Source of the DNA: Candidatus Latescibacterota bacterium
GTDB taxonomy: Bacteria > Krumholzibacteriota > Krumholzibacteriia > WVZY01
Assembly (NCBI GenBank): GCA_011772205.1
Contig: WVZY01000012.1
Coordinates: 50,758 to 114,757, forward strand
Length of the DNA: 64,000 bases
Direction of reading: 5' to 3'
Part shown: in pieces, positions 19,321-28,516 of the stretch
How the letters are laid out: each line of letters opens with the position of its first letter
Numbering within the stretch: position 1 is the first letter of the stretch
Notes under the pieces: model-generated
What the model was told of the DNA's origin: nothing
Database searches by the model: none
Seen by the model: only the letters and a program-made list of their open reading frames with translations
Position numbers and translations under genes: made by a program

Positions 19321-19611
19321 TTACCTGAATGAAACGTCGAAGAAAGTAAACCCGATAAATATCGCAAGCACCAGAATGACGACGAGCACCATTATTTTGA
19401 AAACCGGCGCTTCGTATTTCAAATGCATGAAGAAAAACAGAACGACGGAAGATTTCACGCAGGCGATCACGATCGCGGTCAAGATACTGAGGCTTCCAAG
19501 CTTCATTCCGGCCACGGTGACAGTTAGCGCGGTAAGCACGAGAAGCGCAAACCAGGTTAGAAAATACGTCCCGTACCCGACCAAACCGTGTTTTGGGGAT
19601 TCATCTTCCAT
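19321..19611 (-). CDS. coxD: Cytochrome c oxidase subunit IV family protein
   Basis: 96-residue membrane protein with three hydrophobic helices, including WFALLVLTALTVTVAGMKLG, ACVKSSVVLFFFMHLKYE and VILVLAIFIGFTFFD. The KSSVVLFFFMHLKYE segment is characteristic of small subunit IV proteins of bacterial caa3 and bo3 oxidases, which stabilise the assembled complex. It ends 5 bases before coxB and starts 12 bases after coxC. Confidence 0.88.
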   Translation of the reverse strand: MEDESPKHGLVGYGTYFLTWFALLVLTALTVTVAGMKLGSLSILTAIVIACVKSSVVLFFFMHLKYEAPVFKIMVLVVILVLAIFIGFTFFDVSFR

Positions 19612-19622
19612 CTATCCCTCCG

Positions 19623-20402
19623 TCAGGTGATCAAATAGAACAGCGGAAAAAGAAAAATCCAAATGATATCCACGAGATGCCAGTAAAGGCCGGATGTTTC
19701 CAAGTTGGCATACTCCTCCACGCGAATCCTTTTTCCCACCGGCAGGTATTTGAAGCTGATTGCCACCGAGCGGACTGTTTCGTCGATTGCCTCGCTCTCC
19801 CAGACGCGCTCGTCGCGTTCACCGAGAACCGCTAAATGCGCTCCCTGAAGTTTTTCCATGCCTACGCCTTCGAACACGACTCCTCTGTGCGGTCTGTTTA
19901 TAATTTTCGTTAGCATAACGGTAAGGACAATGATTCCAACCAAAACGTGAAGACCATGCAGCCCGGTCATCGTGAAGTACAAGCCGAAGAACAGTATTTC
20001 TCCCTTTTCGAAACTCAAGAGATATTCCGAGTTTGGATAGATTCCGTGACTGAACTTTGCCCCCCACTCGAAGTATTTATTCACGAGAAAGCAGGTGCCC
20101 AAAACAATCGTGATCGCGAGCAATATCATGCACAGTCTCTTGTTACCGCGGTGAATCGCAGCAATGGAAAGCGCCATTGTCAAGCTGCTCGTAAGAAGGA
20201 TGATTGTGTTGAGCGTTCCGACAATCGTGTCGAGCTCAGCCGCCGCATTGTGGAATTCCGCGGGATGCTTCGATCGATAGACCGAGTAGAGCAGAAACAT
20301 CCCGCCGAACAGGAGAAGCTCCGTGAAAAGAAAGAGCCACATTCCGATTTTAGCACCAATATAATCTTTGTGTTGTTCGACAGCTATTCCCGTCGCACTC
20401 AT
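19623..20402 (-). CDS. coxC: Cytochrome c oxidase subunit III
   Basis: Membrane subunit of the heme-copper oxidase. Landmarks: KIGMWLFLFTELLLFGGMF, TGLHGLHVLVGI and the C-terminal SGLYWHLVDIIWIFLFPLFY. Between the last two motifs lies an insertion of about 50 hydrophilic residues (roughly 185-235, EGVGMEKLQGAHLAVLGERD onward) that usual subunit III proteins lack. It overlaps coxA by 4 bases. 259 residues. Confidence 0.93.
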   Translation of the reverse strand: MSATGIAVEQHKDYIGAKIGMWLFLFTELLLFGGMFLLYSVYRSKHPAEFHNAAAELDTIVGTLNTIILLTSSLTMALSIAAIHRGNKRLCMILLAITIVLGTCFLVNKYFEWGAKFSHGIYPNSEYLLSFEKGEILFFGLYFTMTGLHGLHVLVGIIVLTVMLTKIINRPHRGVVFEGVGMEKLQGAHLAVLGERDERVWESEAIDETVRSVAISFKYLPVGKRIRVEEYANLETSGLYWHLVDIIWIFLFPLFYLIT

Positions 20403-22030
20403 TCCTTAGATGCCCCTTTGAACTCGTATGGTCCATGATCAATCCGAGGGATCTCCTCGAAGTTTTCCTTTGGGGGAGGCGATGAAATAGACCATTCCAA
20501 TGTCGATCCTCCCCAGGGATCACTGCCGACCCGTTCACCCTTCCGGAGCGAGCGAATGAGGTTGGCAAACATAAGAATCAACCCGGATATCAAAATCCAT
20601 GAACCGATCGTCGACATGAGGTGCCAGGTGTGAAATTGTGGCAGGTAATCGTAGTATCTCCTCGGCATCCCCATCCAACCGAGGATGAACATCGGGAAAT
20701 AAAGCATGTTGAATCCCACGAAGAGAAAGAACCAGGCGATTCTCGAGTGGGTTTTGTTGTACATCCGCCCGAACATTTTCGGAAACCAGTGATGCAAGGC
20801 GCCAAAAAATCCAAATCCGGTGCCGCCAAACATTACATAATGAAAATGGCCAACAATAAAAGCCGTGTCGTGGATGTGAACATTCACGGAGAGGGCGCCT
20901 TGCATGAGCCCGCTGAGTCCGCCGATCGAAAAAAGAAAAATGAACGAGAGCGCATAGAGAAGCGGTGTTTCCATCACGATCGATCCCTTGTAAAGGGTCG
21001 ACACCCAGTTGAAAACCTTTATTGCGCTGGGAATTGCCACCAGAAACGTCAGAAGCGAAAACACCACGTCCGCTGTATAACTCTGGCCGCTCACGAACAT
21101 GTGGTGTCCCCACACCAGGGAACCGAGACCGGCGATAGCCAAGCTCGAATATGCGATGAACCTGTATCCGAAAATCGTGCGATGAGCGTGCACAGGGATG
21201 ATTTCAGAAATCACTCCCATAGCCGGAAGGATCATGATGTATACGGCTGGATGCGAATATATCCAGAAGAGGTGCTGATATAGGATCGGATCCCCGCCTT
21301 TCAAGGGATCGAATACACCTACGCCGAAGAGCCTTTCGAATATCACCAAGAGGAGAGTGATCCCAATGATGGGTGTTGCGAGGAGTTGCACCCAACCAGT
21401 TGCATAGAGCGACCACGGAAAAAGCGGCATCCGGAACCATGACATCCCCGGCGCTCGAAGACGATGGATCGTTGTGACGAAATTGAGCCCGGTGAGAATG
21501 GATGAGAAACCGAGAATGAAAGCTGCAAACACGGCCAGGGATACATTCGTTCCGGTCTGGGTGCTGTAAGGTGCGTAGAACGTCCAGCCGGTATCGGGAG
21601 GTCCACTCCCTGTGAACAGCGCCAGCAGGGCAAACACAACACCGGAAATGTAAAGCCACCAGGAAAGGAGATTCAGTCGAGGAAAAGCGACGTCCCTTGC
21701 GCCGATCTGAATCGGCAGGAAAAAGTTGCCGAACGCAGCTGGGAGCCCGGGAATGATAAAAAGGAAGATCATGATTACGCCATGGAGCGTGAATATTGAA
21801 TTGTATGTCTGAGGCTCCATGATGGTCTTCCCGGGCGAGACCAGTTCCAGCCGCATCAGAAAGCCAAAGACGACTCCCACAGAGAAGAGAATGAGAATCG
21901 AAATCATATACAACAGGCCGATCCGCTTGTGGTCTGTCGAAAAAATCCAAGCGAATAGGCCTGAGAACCGCCCCTTCTCCTCATAGAAGCCTGCAGCGGG
22001 AGCATGTTCGGCGATGGCGCGATTTCCCAT
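20399..22030 (-). CDS. coxA: Cytochrome c oxidase subunit I (heme-copper, probable A2 type)
   Basis: Catalytic subunit that reduces oxygen at a heme a3-CuB centre. 543 residues and about twelve helices. Metal-ligand segments are present: FTLHGVIMIFLF (low-spin heme), WIYSHPAVYIMILP with the CuB histidine, VWGHHMFVSG with the other two CuB histidines, and DTAFIVGHFHYVMFGG with both heme ligands. The YSHPAV motif replaces the HPEV glutamate of mitochondrial-type oxidases, which is the mark of the A2 subfamily, where a Tyr-Ser pair is thought to serve the D proton channel. It starts right after the sco stop. Confidence 0.97.
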   Translation of the reverse strand: MGNRAIAEHAPAAGFYEEKGRFSGLFAWIFSTDHKRIGLLYMISILILFSVGVVFGFLMRLELVSPGKTIMEPQTYNSIFTLHGVIMIFLFIIPGLPAAFGNFFLPIQIGARDVAFPRLNLLSWWLYISGVVFALLALFTGSGPPDTGWTFYAPYSTQTGTNVSLAVFAAFILGFSSILTGLNFVTTIHRLRAPGMSWFRMPLFPWSLYATGWVQLLATPIIGITLLLVIFERLFGVGVFDPLKGGDPILYQHLFWIYSHPAVYIMILPAMGVISEIIPVHAHRTIFGYRFIAYSSLAIAGLGSLVWGHHMFVSGQSYTADVVFSLLTFLVAIPSAIKVFNWVSTLYKGSIVMETPLLYALSFIFLFSIGGLSGLMQGALSVNVHIHDTAFIVGHFHYVMFGGTGFGFFGALHHWFPKMFGRMYNKTHSRIAWFFLFVGFNMLYFPMFILGWMGMPRRYYDYLPQFHTWHLMSTIGSWILISGLILMFANLIRSLRKGERVGSDPWGGSTLEWSISSPPPKENFEEIPRIDHGPYEFKGASKE

Positions 22031-22031
22031 A

Positions 22032-22829
22032 CTACGCGTTAGCCTTCCTTTTTCTTCGCCTGCCGGCGGCAGTTAGATACAAGATAAAAGCAAGTACTAC
22101 TACGAGCAGTCCCATACCTGCAATCCTGGTAACGTTGATTGCGTAACGCTTACCTTCCGGATCGTAGCTGTAGCAGAATCGCAGCACTTTTGTGATCGTC
22201 GAACCAATGCGTCCCTCTGAAGCTTCAACGAGGGCCATTTTGAGGTCGAATGCGAGGTATGTGGTTCCGTAGAGATAGCGGACGATTTTCGATTCCGGAG
22301 AGAGAATGATCAAGGCAGTCGAGTGGACGAAATCCTCCTCTTCCCTTTTGAAATAGTATCCAACGGCGTCTGTTAGTGTCCGAATCGTCGTGCTATCACC
22401 CGTTAAAAAGGTCCAAGAGGCCTTCGGGAACTGCCTGGCCATTGCATGGAGGTAAGTTTGTTTTGTCTTCCGGGAATCTTCCGGCGTGTCCGTTTCGTCG
22501 AAACTCACCGTGATAACGTCATAGTCCTCGCCGGGCTTCGCATCCACCTCGTCCAGCACTTCGGCGACGCCGCTCAAGAGTGCTTTACAAATCCCTGGGC
22601 ATTTGTAGTAAACGAGGGACAATATTGTAGGGCGTGTCACGAGGGCTTTTATCGCTACGGAATCGCCGCTTTCATTCAAAAAGAACAAATTGCTGGGAAT
22701 AAAATTTCCCAACTCCTCTTCAATTCCAATCTCCGGGGGATTCGCGGGGATCTCGGCATACGTTCCAGGCATTATCGTGACTGCTAGAATAATTAACGGC
22801 ATTACTAAGAAACTTGTTCGATTCCTCAT
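22032..22829 (-). CDS. SCO1/SenC copper chaperone for CuA assembly
   Basis: Membrane-anchored thioredoxin-fold protein that delivers copper to subunit II. The copper ligands are visible: the CPGIC cysteine pair and a histidine in EEDFVHSTALI. There is an N-terminal signal peptide and an additional C-terminal transmembrane helix ending in a lysine- and arginine-rich tail (LLVVVLAFILYLTAA). The ATG at 22829 has GGAAGG upstream and begins the signal peptide; the frame remains open upstream into the promoter. First gene of the respiratory cluster. Confidence 0.92.
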   Translation of the reverse strand: MRNRTSFLVMPLIILAVTIMPGTYAEIPANPPEIGIEEELGNFIPSNLFFLNESGDSVAIKALVTRPTILSLVYYKCPGICKALLSGVAEVLDEVDAKPGEDYDVITVSFDETDTPEDSRKTKQTYLHAMARQFPKASWTFLTGDSTTIRTLTDAVGYYFKREEEDFVHSTALIILSPESKIVRYLYGTTYLAFDLKMALVEASEGRIGSTITKVLRFCYSYDPEGKRYAINVTRIAGMGLLVVVLAFILYLTAAGRRRKRKANA

Positions 22830-22916
22830 CGCATTGCCTTCCGAAATTGAAATGAAGTGTGTACTGGGTTTTGGATCTGGTAAGTTCTTTAGGCGTCGGC
22901 GAATAAAGTCTGCGAA

Positions 22917-22945
22917 ATCGTATACGGATGTCACCGTCTTGTCAA
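22917..22945 (-). promoter_or_regulatory. Predicted promoter of the sco-cox-act operon
   Basis: TTGACA (22945-22940, a perfect -35 box) is followed by exactly 17 bases and TACGAT (22922-22917, 4 of 6). It lies about 90 bases before the sco start and just after the end of the upstream gene. No other strong promoter is obvious before actF, consistent with one 13 kb transcript. Confidence 0.65.
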
Positions 22946-22982
22946 GCCGCAACTGCCCTCCCCTGAAGCTGACTCATCACTA

Positions 22983-25070
22983 TTAAATCTCCAAGCCGAG
23001 CAACTCCTTCATTTTGCCTATTTCAGTGGTTGGCAACTCACACGCATAATTCTTACATACATACACAGTGGCTTTTCCATCCAGGGTCCTTTGTGGCCCA
23101 GTAAAAGAGGCGATCTGAGCGATCTCAGGTGAAGGCTCTCCCGACGGCCGGAACAGCACCACTTTGTTTGGCAAGAATATTGAGTTCAACGCTTTCTGGA
23201 GCGCCCTGGTATCGTCGGCCTCCGGTTCGCCGACGATCACGACTTCATAGGAGGGACCGATTCCGAAATCCACTGCTGCCAACAATTGGGTGTAAGCCGC
23301 CGCCGCATGGCTCACGCTTGCTTGAAACGCACGCCCGATCCGATCGGCCATCTCTTCAAGTTCCGGCTTCGCCGTCATCCGGCCCAGACGGAGCAGATCC
23401 AGCATGGCAACGGAGTTTCCCGACGGCGTGGCGCCGTCGTATATTTCCTTGGCTCGAACAAGCAACTTTTCGCCGTCATCCGGAGTGATGTAGAAACCTC
23501 CGTTGTTCTTATCCCAGAAGTGCTGAAGGAGGTCCTCGCTCAGCGCGATGGCGGCTTTGAGATAACGAAGCTCGAATGTTGCCTCATAGAGTTCGATCAG
23601 ACCCCAAATTAGAAACGCGTAATCGTCGACATTGGCGGTGATCGACGCTTCGCCATCGCGAAACCGATGGTAGAGCCTGCCTCGCCCGTCACGCATCTTT
23701 TTCAGGACGAAGTCGACCGCTCTTGCCGCGCTGGATCCATAGCGAGGCTCGTCGAATGCTATTGCTGCTTTTGCCAGCGCTGCAATCATGAGGCCGTTCC
23801 AGTCGGTGAGAATTTTGTCGTCCTTGTAGGGATGAGTACGCTTCTCGCGCTCCGCGAAGAGCATTTCTCTCATACGTTCGATTCGCTCGACCACGCTCTT
23901 CTCGCCAGCACCCACCTCCGAGGCGACATCGACGAGAGGTTTATTGAGGTGCAAGAGGTTTCGTCCCGTCTTGGCCCCACCGGCTTCATCACGATAGTTC
24001 CCTTCCTTCTCCAAGCCGTAAGTACGAATGAAGAGCTCTCCATCCTGTTCCCCAAGAACCGATAGAACTTCCTTCGTCGCCCAGAGGTAGAATTTTCCCT
24101 CTTCACCTTCACTGTCCGCATCCTCGGCCGAATAAAAACCGCCCATTGGATCGGTCATGTCCCGGAGCACATACGTAAAGATCTCCTCGGCAGTCTTGCG
24201 GTATGCCTCTTTGCCCGTGGCTTGAAACGCCTCGGTGTACGCCATGGCGAGCATCGCCTGATCGTACAGCATCTTTTCGAAATGGGGAAGGAACCAACGC
24301 TCATCAGTGGAATAGCGATGGAATCCAAATCCAATGTGGTCATAAATGCCCCCCCAGCGCATTTCGCGGAGCGTATGTTCGACCATTTCCAGCGCGAGTG
24401 GTTCGCCCGTCCGCTTCCAGCTTCGAAGGAGAAAAAGTAGGTTGTGGGGAGTGGGGAACTTTGGTTTCCCTCCAAATCCTCCATGGGTTGAATCGTATCG
24501 GGAGGAGAGCTGCTCGTAAGCCATCCGGAGAGTCTCCTCACCGATGCTTTCCCCCGGTGCTTGGATCACAGATTCTCGAAGCGCGTCCGTTATCTTTTCC
24601 CCGACTTGCGAAAGCTCATCGCGGCGGTTTTGCCAGTGGTCTCGTATCTGCGGGATGAGCTCTATCATCCCAGGCCGGCCGTACCGGCCTCGCTTGGGCA
24701 AGTACGTGGCGGTGAAGAAAGGCTTCTTATCCGGTGTCATGATAATCGTAAGCGGCCACCCTCCGCCCCCGGTCGCCATCTGGCATATCGTCATATAAAT
24801 ATGATCAATGTCCGGTCGCTCCTCTCTATCGACCTTGATGCAGACGAACGCTTCGTTCATAAGTAAGGCCACTTCCGGATCTTCGAAGGACTCGTTCTCC
24901 ATCACGTGGCACCAATGACAGGTCGAGTACCCGATAGAGAGGAATATCGGCTTGTCCTCGCTTCGTGCTTTTTCAAACGCCTCTTCCCCCCAAGGATACC
25001 AATCAACGGGATTGTCCGCATGTTGGATGAGATAAGGGCTCTTTTCACCAGCCAGCCGGTTCCGGCTCAT
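22983..25070 (-). CDS. DUF255/thioredoxin-domain protein (SPATA20/YyaL family)
   Basis: About 695 residues. The N-terminal third is a thioredoxin-like domain opening with [20 protein letters not shown] and carrying a CHWC motif ([20 protein letters not shown]); the rest is a long (alpha/alpha) barrel related to glycoside hydrolases and epimerases, with [20 protein letters not shown] and [17 protein letters not shown]. The family is widespread and its biochemical role is not settled. The ATG at 25070 has AGGAG eight bases upstream; earlier in-frame codons lack one. It sits upstream of the respiratory promoter and is probably monocistronic. Confidence 0.92.
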   Translation of the reverse strand: MSRNRLAGEKSPYLIQHADNPVDWYPWGEEAFEKARSEDKPIFLSIGYSTCHWCHVMENESFEDPEVALLMNEAFVCIKVDREERPDIDHIYMTICQMATGGGGWPLTIIMTPDKKPFFTATYLPKRGRYGRPGMIELIPQIRDHWQNRRDELSQVGEKITDALRESVIQAPGESIGEETLRMAYEQLSSRYDSTHGGFGGKPKFPTPHNLLFLLRSWKRTGEPLALEMVEHTLREMRWGGIYDHIGFGFHRYSTDERWFLPHFEKMLYDQAMLAMAYTEAFQATGKEAYRKTAEEIFTYVLRDMTDPMGGFYSAEDADSEGEEGKFYLWATKEVLSVLGEQDGELFIRTYGLEKEGNYRDEAGGAKTGRNLLHLNKPLVDVASEVGAGEKSVVERIERMREMLFAEREKRTHPYKDDKILTDWNGLMIAALAKAAIAFDEPRYGSSAARAVDFVLKKMRDGRGRLYHRFRDGEASITANVDDYAFLIWGLIELYEATFELRYLKAAIALSEDLLQHFWDKNNGGFYITPDDGEKLLVRAKEIYDGATPSGNSVAMLDLLRLGRMTAKPELEEMADRIGRAFQASVSHAAAAYTQLLAAVDFGIGPSYEVVIVGEPEADDTRALQKALNSIFLPNKVVLFRPSGEPSPEIAQIASFTGPQRTLDGKATVYVCKNYACELPTTEIGKMKELLGLEI

Positions 25071-25390
25071 TATCACGTCTCCTTGTTGATGGTGTTCTTC
25101 TTCATCCGCATCTATTACGATCATCCCACCGCAGGATCGCTCGTTATGTTCAACAGTCAAGCTGACATAAAGTCTCATTCCCTAAATTATGGAGCCTCCC
25201 CGCATCCGGCAAGAAAATAAGATTAATCGGGTCCTGTTTAGCGAAATATCTGAAAAAATGAGTGAGATCTTTGGTGGAAGCCTCCAGCTGACCCACTCCA
25301 GGACAAGCAACGTCGATCGGATGGCAGCCAGAGTTTCCGATCGATGGGGGTGACGCGATCGTTTTGATTTATATGGAAACTATCTCAAGA
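25071..25390. other. Intergenic, no gene seen
   Basis: Between the DUF255 gene and the terminator of the octaheme cytochrome gene. No convincing frame, tRNA or repeat. It should contain the promoter of the DUF255 gene, but I see no clear -35/-10 pair. Confidence 0.5.
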
Positions 25391-25427
25391 ATAAAAAGGC
25401 GGCGGGCGGCGCTTGAACTGCCCGCCC
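25391..25427 (-). terminator. Rho-independent terminator after the octaheme cytochrome gene
   Basis: On the minus strand GGCGGGC and GCCCGCC form a GC-rich stem with a 12-base loop, followed by GCC and TTTTTATT. It lies about 40 bases beyond the stop codon of the cytochrome gene. Confidence 0.8.
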
Positions 25428-25468
25428 CTATGCAACGCGGACAAAGCGAGCCGGGGCTACCCAACCGC

Positions 25469-27319
25469 TCAATGGCCTCCTTTGCTGGCGACCCTCATCT
25501 CTTCCGCCATCATGCGAATCTCGGATAAATCCTGCCGCATCTCGCTCCACCCATACCACAAGGCATAATCCGGATTCGCGTGAAACGTTCCCTGAAATGC
25601 CCGCATTCGATGTTTCAGAAACATGACGAACAAGGTTTGCTCGATCGGCGTCGGCGCATCGTGGAACGTCAACAAATCCGGGAACGAATGCGCATAATTT
25701 TCCGGTTTTTTCAATACTTCGTCCTTGTAAAGCGATGCCACAATGCGAATCGCCTCTGCCATCAGGCGGTCGGTTTCCTTGATCATGTCGTCGCCTTTTT
25801 CGAGCTCGGCACGGGCGAAATTGATCGAATGGCACTTATCACATGTGTTGAGCATTTTTTCGCGCTCCCGCTGCCAATCTTCCGCCGTCAAGCGGGCCAG
25901 GTCCGCCCCCTTCACCACATCCAGACGACCGGTCGGTTTGCCGTTGGGATCGAGAACGCCCAACGCTTGCAGTATCGTCGCCCGGTCAGCGGCCCATTGT
26001 TCATCCTCAGGCATGGGGAGACGAACGGCGAGAAATCCCCATGCAGTTCTCACCTCATGGTTTCCCTCCTGCATATGACAAGTCTGGCAGGTCGGAGCCG
26101 CCACACCTTCGGGGAGGGTCACGTTTTGTTTCAACAGATATCGGACTCCATGTTTGGAAGATGAATACATCTCCCATTGCGGATGGTCGAAACCCATATG
26201 ACATGTTTGGCAAGCTTGCGGCTGGTTCGCTTCCTGGACCGAGAAGAGATGACGGGTATGGCAGGCATCGCAAGAGGCAACACCAAAACCCGAGCCTGAT
26301 TTCTTCAACTCAATGATCTCTCCTTCGCTTTTGAGTCCGATCTTGTGGCAGCCGCCGCAACCCTTCATACCCTCCATCAGCGCTATGGGCTGCCAGTGAG
26401 CTGTGGGCATTGCCTTCATCGCCGCCCAGGCGGCAGCATGCTTGCCTTTTTTGAATTGGTTCACCCGATCTTCATGGCAATCAGCACACGTCTCTGGTGT
26501 CGGAAGCCGGACTTCCGAGACATCCTCCTTGGATGTGTGGCTGTCCCCGTGACATGCCGAGCACTCCACCTCATTTTCGCTGTGCTTGCTCAACTGCCAA
26601 TCGGAGACGATCGTGGGTGTCACTTGCTTGTGGCATTCGATGCAGTCTTGCGAGAAAGCAACCCCAGAAATCATCGGAGAGCAGAAGAGCAAAAGCAGCG
26701 TAATCGGAATGAGACGACTCATTCTTCCCCTCCTTGTCCTTTCGATAAGGGCCAACGAAACCATTGCAGCACCCGAGGTGGACCGCTTTGCGAGTCTCTT
26801 CGTCCGCGCGAGCGCTGTGTCTGCTGTTGAGCGGATCCCACCGACTACCCTGGCACTCATGTTTCCCCCAACCTGAACTGCGACTTTCGACCCGTCCCAT
26901 ACGCTTCTCCCTATCTTTTTGAAAAAGCCCGTCGCGTGGTTCATACGCTCGATATAGATCTTGAGCAGATTATAAATAACGATCGAAAGAAAAAACTCCA
27001 CCGTCGTTAACACAGAAAAAAATGCCCAAGTGCTCTTCAGAAAAACGAGCCCTGTGACAATATTGGAGAACTCATCGATCGTGCGATAGAGATATTTGAG
27101 AACGGGTATTAAGAACGGAATCGCATACAGGAGCGATGCTTTGAATACGAAGATGTTCTGCATCCTCGACATTTCGATATCGGACAGATTCTCCTTTTTC
27201 CCATTGGATTCGATTCTGTTCCACCCCGTCCTCACACGCTCGAGAAGGAAAATCGTGAGCACCGTATAAAAGATGCTCTCTTTATTCCGTTTCGCATTCG
27301 TCCAAAGATTCAGCAACAT
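25469..27319 (-). CDS. Octaheme cytochrome c of the hydroxylamine oxidoreductase type, with N-terminal membrane extension
   Basis: 616 residues. From residue 225 eight heme sites follow: CIECH, CSACH, CADCH, CGGCH, CDACH, CQTCH, CQTCH and CDKCH, in the spacing of HAO-family octaheme proteins, ending with HANPDYALWYGWSEM. Such enzymes oxidise hydroxylamine or hydrazine, or reduce nitrite/hydroxylamine; which applies depends on the catalytic-heme surroundings. Residues 1-199 are an additional domain with hydrophobic segments at about 60-80 and 95-120 and a basic tail. At residue 200 (base 26722) an internal ATG has AAGGAGG seven bases upstream and starts a normal signal peptide (MSRLIPITLLLLFCSP). 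So either one fusion protein or two overlapping in-frame products are made. The upstream ATG at 27319 also has GGAGG. No NapC/NirT-type partner gene is adjacent. Confidence 0.85.
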   Translation of the reverse strand: MLLNLWTNAKRNKESIFYTVLTIFLLERVRTGWNRIESNGKKENLSDIEMSRMQNIFVFKASLLYAIPFLIPVLKYLYRTIDEFSNIVTGLVFLKSTWAFFSVLTTVEFFLSIVIYNLLKIYIERMNHATGFFKKIGRSVWDGSKVAVQVGGNMSARVVGGIRSTADTALARTKRLAKRSTSGAAMVSLALIERTRRGRMSRLIPITLLLLFCSPMISGVAFSQDCIECHKQVTPTIVSDWQLSKHSENEVECSACHGDSHTSKEDVSEVRLPTPETCADCHEDRVNQFKKGKHAAAWAAMKAMPTAHWQPIALMEGMKGCGGCHKIGLKSEGEIIELKKSGSGFGVASCDACHTRHLFSVQEANQPQACQTCHMGFDHPQWEMYSSSKHGVRYLLKQNVTLPEGVAAPTCQTCHMQEGNHEVRTAWGFLAVRLPMPEDEQWAADRATILQALGVLDPNGKPTGRLDVVKGADLARLTAEDWQREREKMLNTCDKCHSINFARAELEKGDDMIKETDRLMAEAIRIVASLYKDEVLKKPENYAHSFPDLLTFHDAPTPIEQTLFVMFLKHRMRAFQGTFHANPDYALWYGWSEMRQDLSEIRMMAEEMRVASKGGH

Positions 27320-27366
27320 AACTCACACCTCCAGGGCGAGAATTTATCGGCTCGCAGATTTGCCTT

Positions 27367-28458
27367 TCACCCGATATCATCGAACGGCGGATAATGAATC
27401 TCTTCATCGGTGATGATCGCTGCAATCAGATTATGGGGCGTCACATCGAAAGCCGGATTCAGAGCTCCGGCACCCTCAGGGGCGACTTCTACACCCGCAA
27501 ACTGTTTTACTTCCTCTTCTGAGCGCATCTCGATCGGAATCTGCGAGCCGTCCTTGATCGACGGATCCACCGTGCTGTAAGGCGCCGCGACATAAAACGG
27601 TACCCCATAGTGTTTGGCAATGACGGCGAGGTTCAACGTCCCAACTTTATTCGCTGTGTCGCCGTTTGCCGCGATCCTGTCCGCCCCGACGATCACACGA
27701 GATACAATACCTTTGCTCATTAGATACCCTGCAGAACCTTCACACACAATGGTAACTGGTATGTTCCTCTGCTTGCACTCCCAAGCGGTAAGCCTCGATC
27801 CTTGGAGCAGCGGGCGCGTTTCGTCCGCATAGACCTCAATTCTTTTCCCGCTTTCCACCGCAGCGACTACAATGCCAAGCGCTGTTCCATAACCGCTCGT
27901 TGCGAGCCCGCCGGTATTGCAATGCGTGAGCACCGAATCGCCGTCTTTCAGCAGGGCCGCGCCTCGCTCGCCGAGACGTTTGCATATATCCAGGTCCTCT
28001 CTAAAAATCGCCTTCGCCTCACTATATAGGGCGTTGATAAGATCTCTCGTGGAACGCCAATTCCCCTCACATACCTTTCGCATTCGATCGAGCGCCCAGA
28101 AGAGATTTATCGCCGTTGGTCTCGTGCCGCCTATTTTATCGGCAACTGTGGCGACCTGATCGGAAATAGCGGATACAGAAACATCTTTCGGGAAATCCGA
28201 CGCATCAACTTTCTCCGAATCGAAAAACCAGCTCCCTTCCCTACGCCATTTCTCTTCTATGCCAAGGAGCAATCCAAAGGCGCCGGCGACCCCTAGGGCC
28301 GGCGCGCCTCGAATGGCGAGCTTTTTCATTGCATCACAAAGCGATTCGACGCTTCTCAGCGGAATAATTTCATATTCCGCTGGGAGGCGTGTCTGGTCGA
28401 TGATCTCGATGGTTCCCTTTTTAAACCTAATCGTTGGGATCACCAAGTCGCTTTGCAT
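27367..28458 (-). CDS. mtnA: S-methyl-5-thioribose-1-phosphate isomerase
   Basis: Methionine-salvage enzyme isomerising methylthioribose 1-phosphate to methylthioribulose 1-phosphate. Family marks: LAIRGAPALGVAGAFGLLLG, LTHCNTGGLATSGYGTALGI, YADETRPLLQGSRLTAWEC and VGADRIAANGDTANKVGTL. 363 residues. AGGAGG lies five bases before the ATG at 28458, which I prefer to the in-frame codon at 28476. Paralogues such as aIF2B-like proteins are less likely given the intact Cys and Asp motifs. Confidence 0.93.
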   Translation of the reverse strand: MQSDLVIPTIRFKKGTIEIIDQTRLPAEYEIIPLRSVESLCDAMKKLAIRGAPALGVAGAFGLLLGIEEKWRREGSWFFDSEKVDASDFPKDVSVSAISDQVATVADKIGGTRPTAINLFWALDRMRKVCEGNWRSTRDLINALYSEAKAIFREDLDICKRLGERGAALLKDGDSVLTHCNTGGLATSGYGTALGIVVAAVESGKRIEVYADETRPLLQGSRLTAWECKQRNIPVTIVCEGSAGYLMSKGIVSRVIVGADRIAANGDTANKVGTLNLAVIAKHYGVPFYVAAPYSTVDPSIKDGSQIPIEMRSEEEVKQFAGVEVAPEGAGALNPAFDVTPHNLIAAIITDEEIHYPPFDDIG

Positions 28459-28516
28459 ATCATCCTCCTTCGGCACTCAGGATTGCTCCTCTCGATGTAA
28501 ATCTTCATGAACACTT

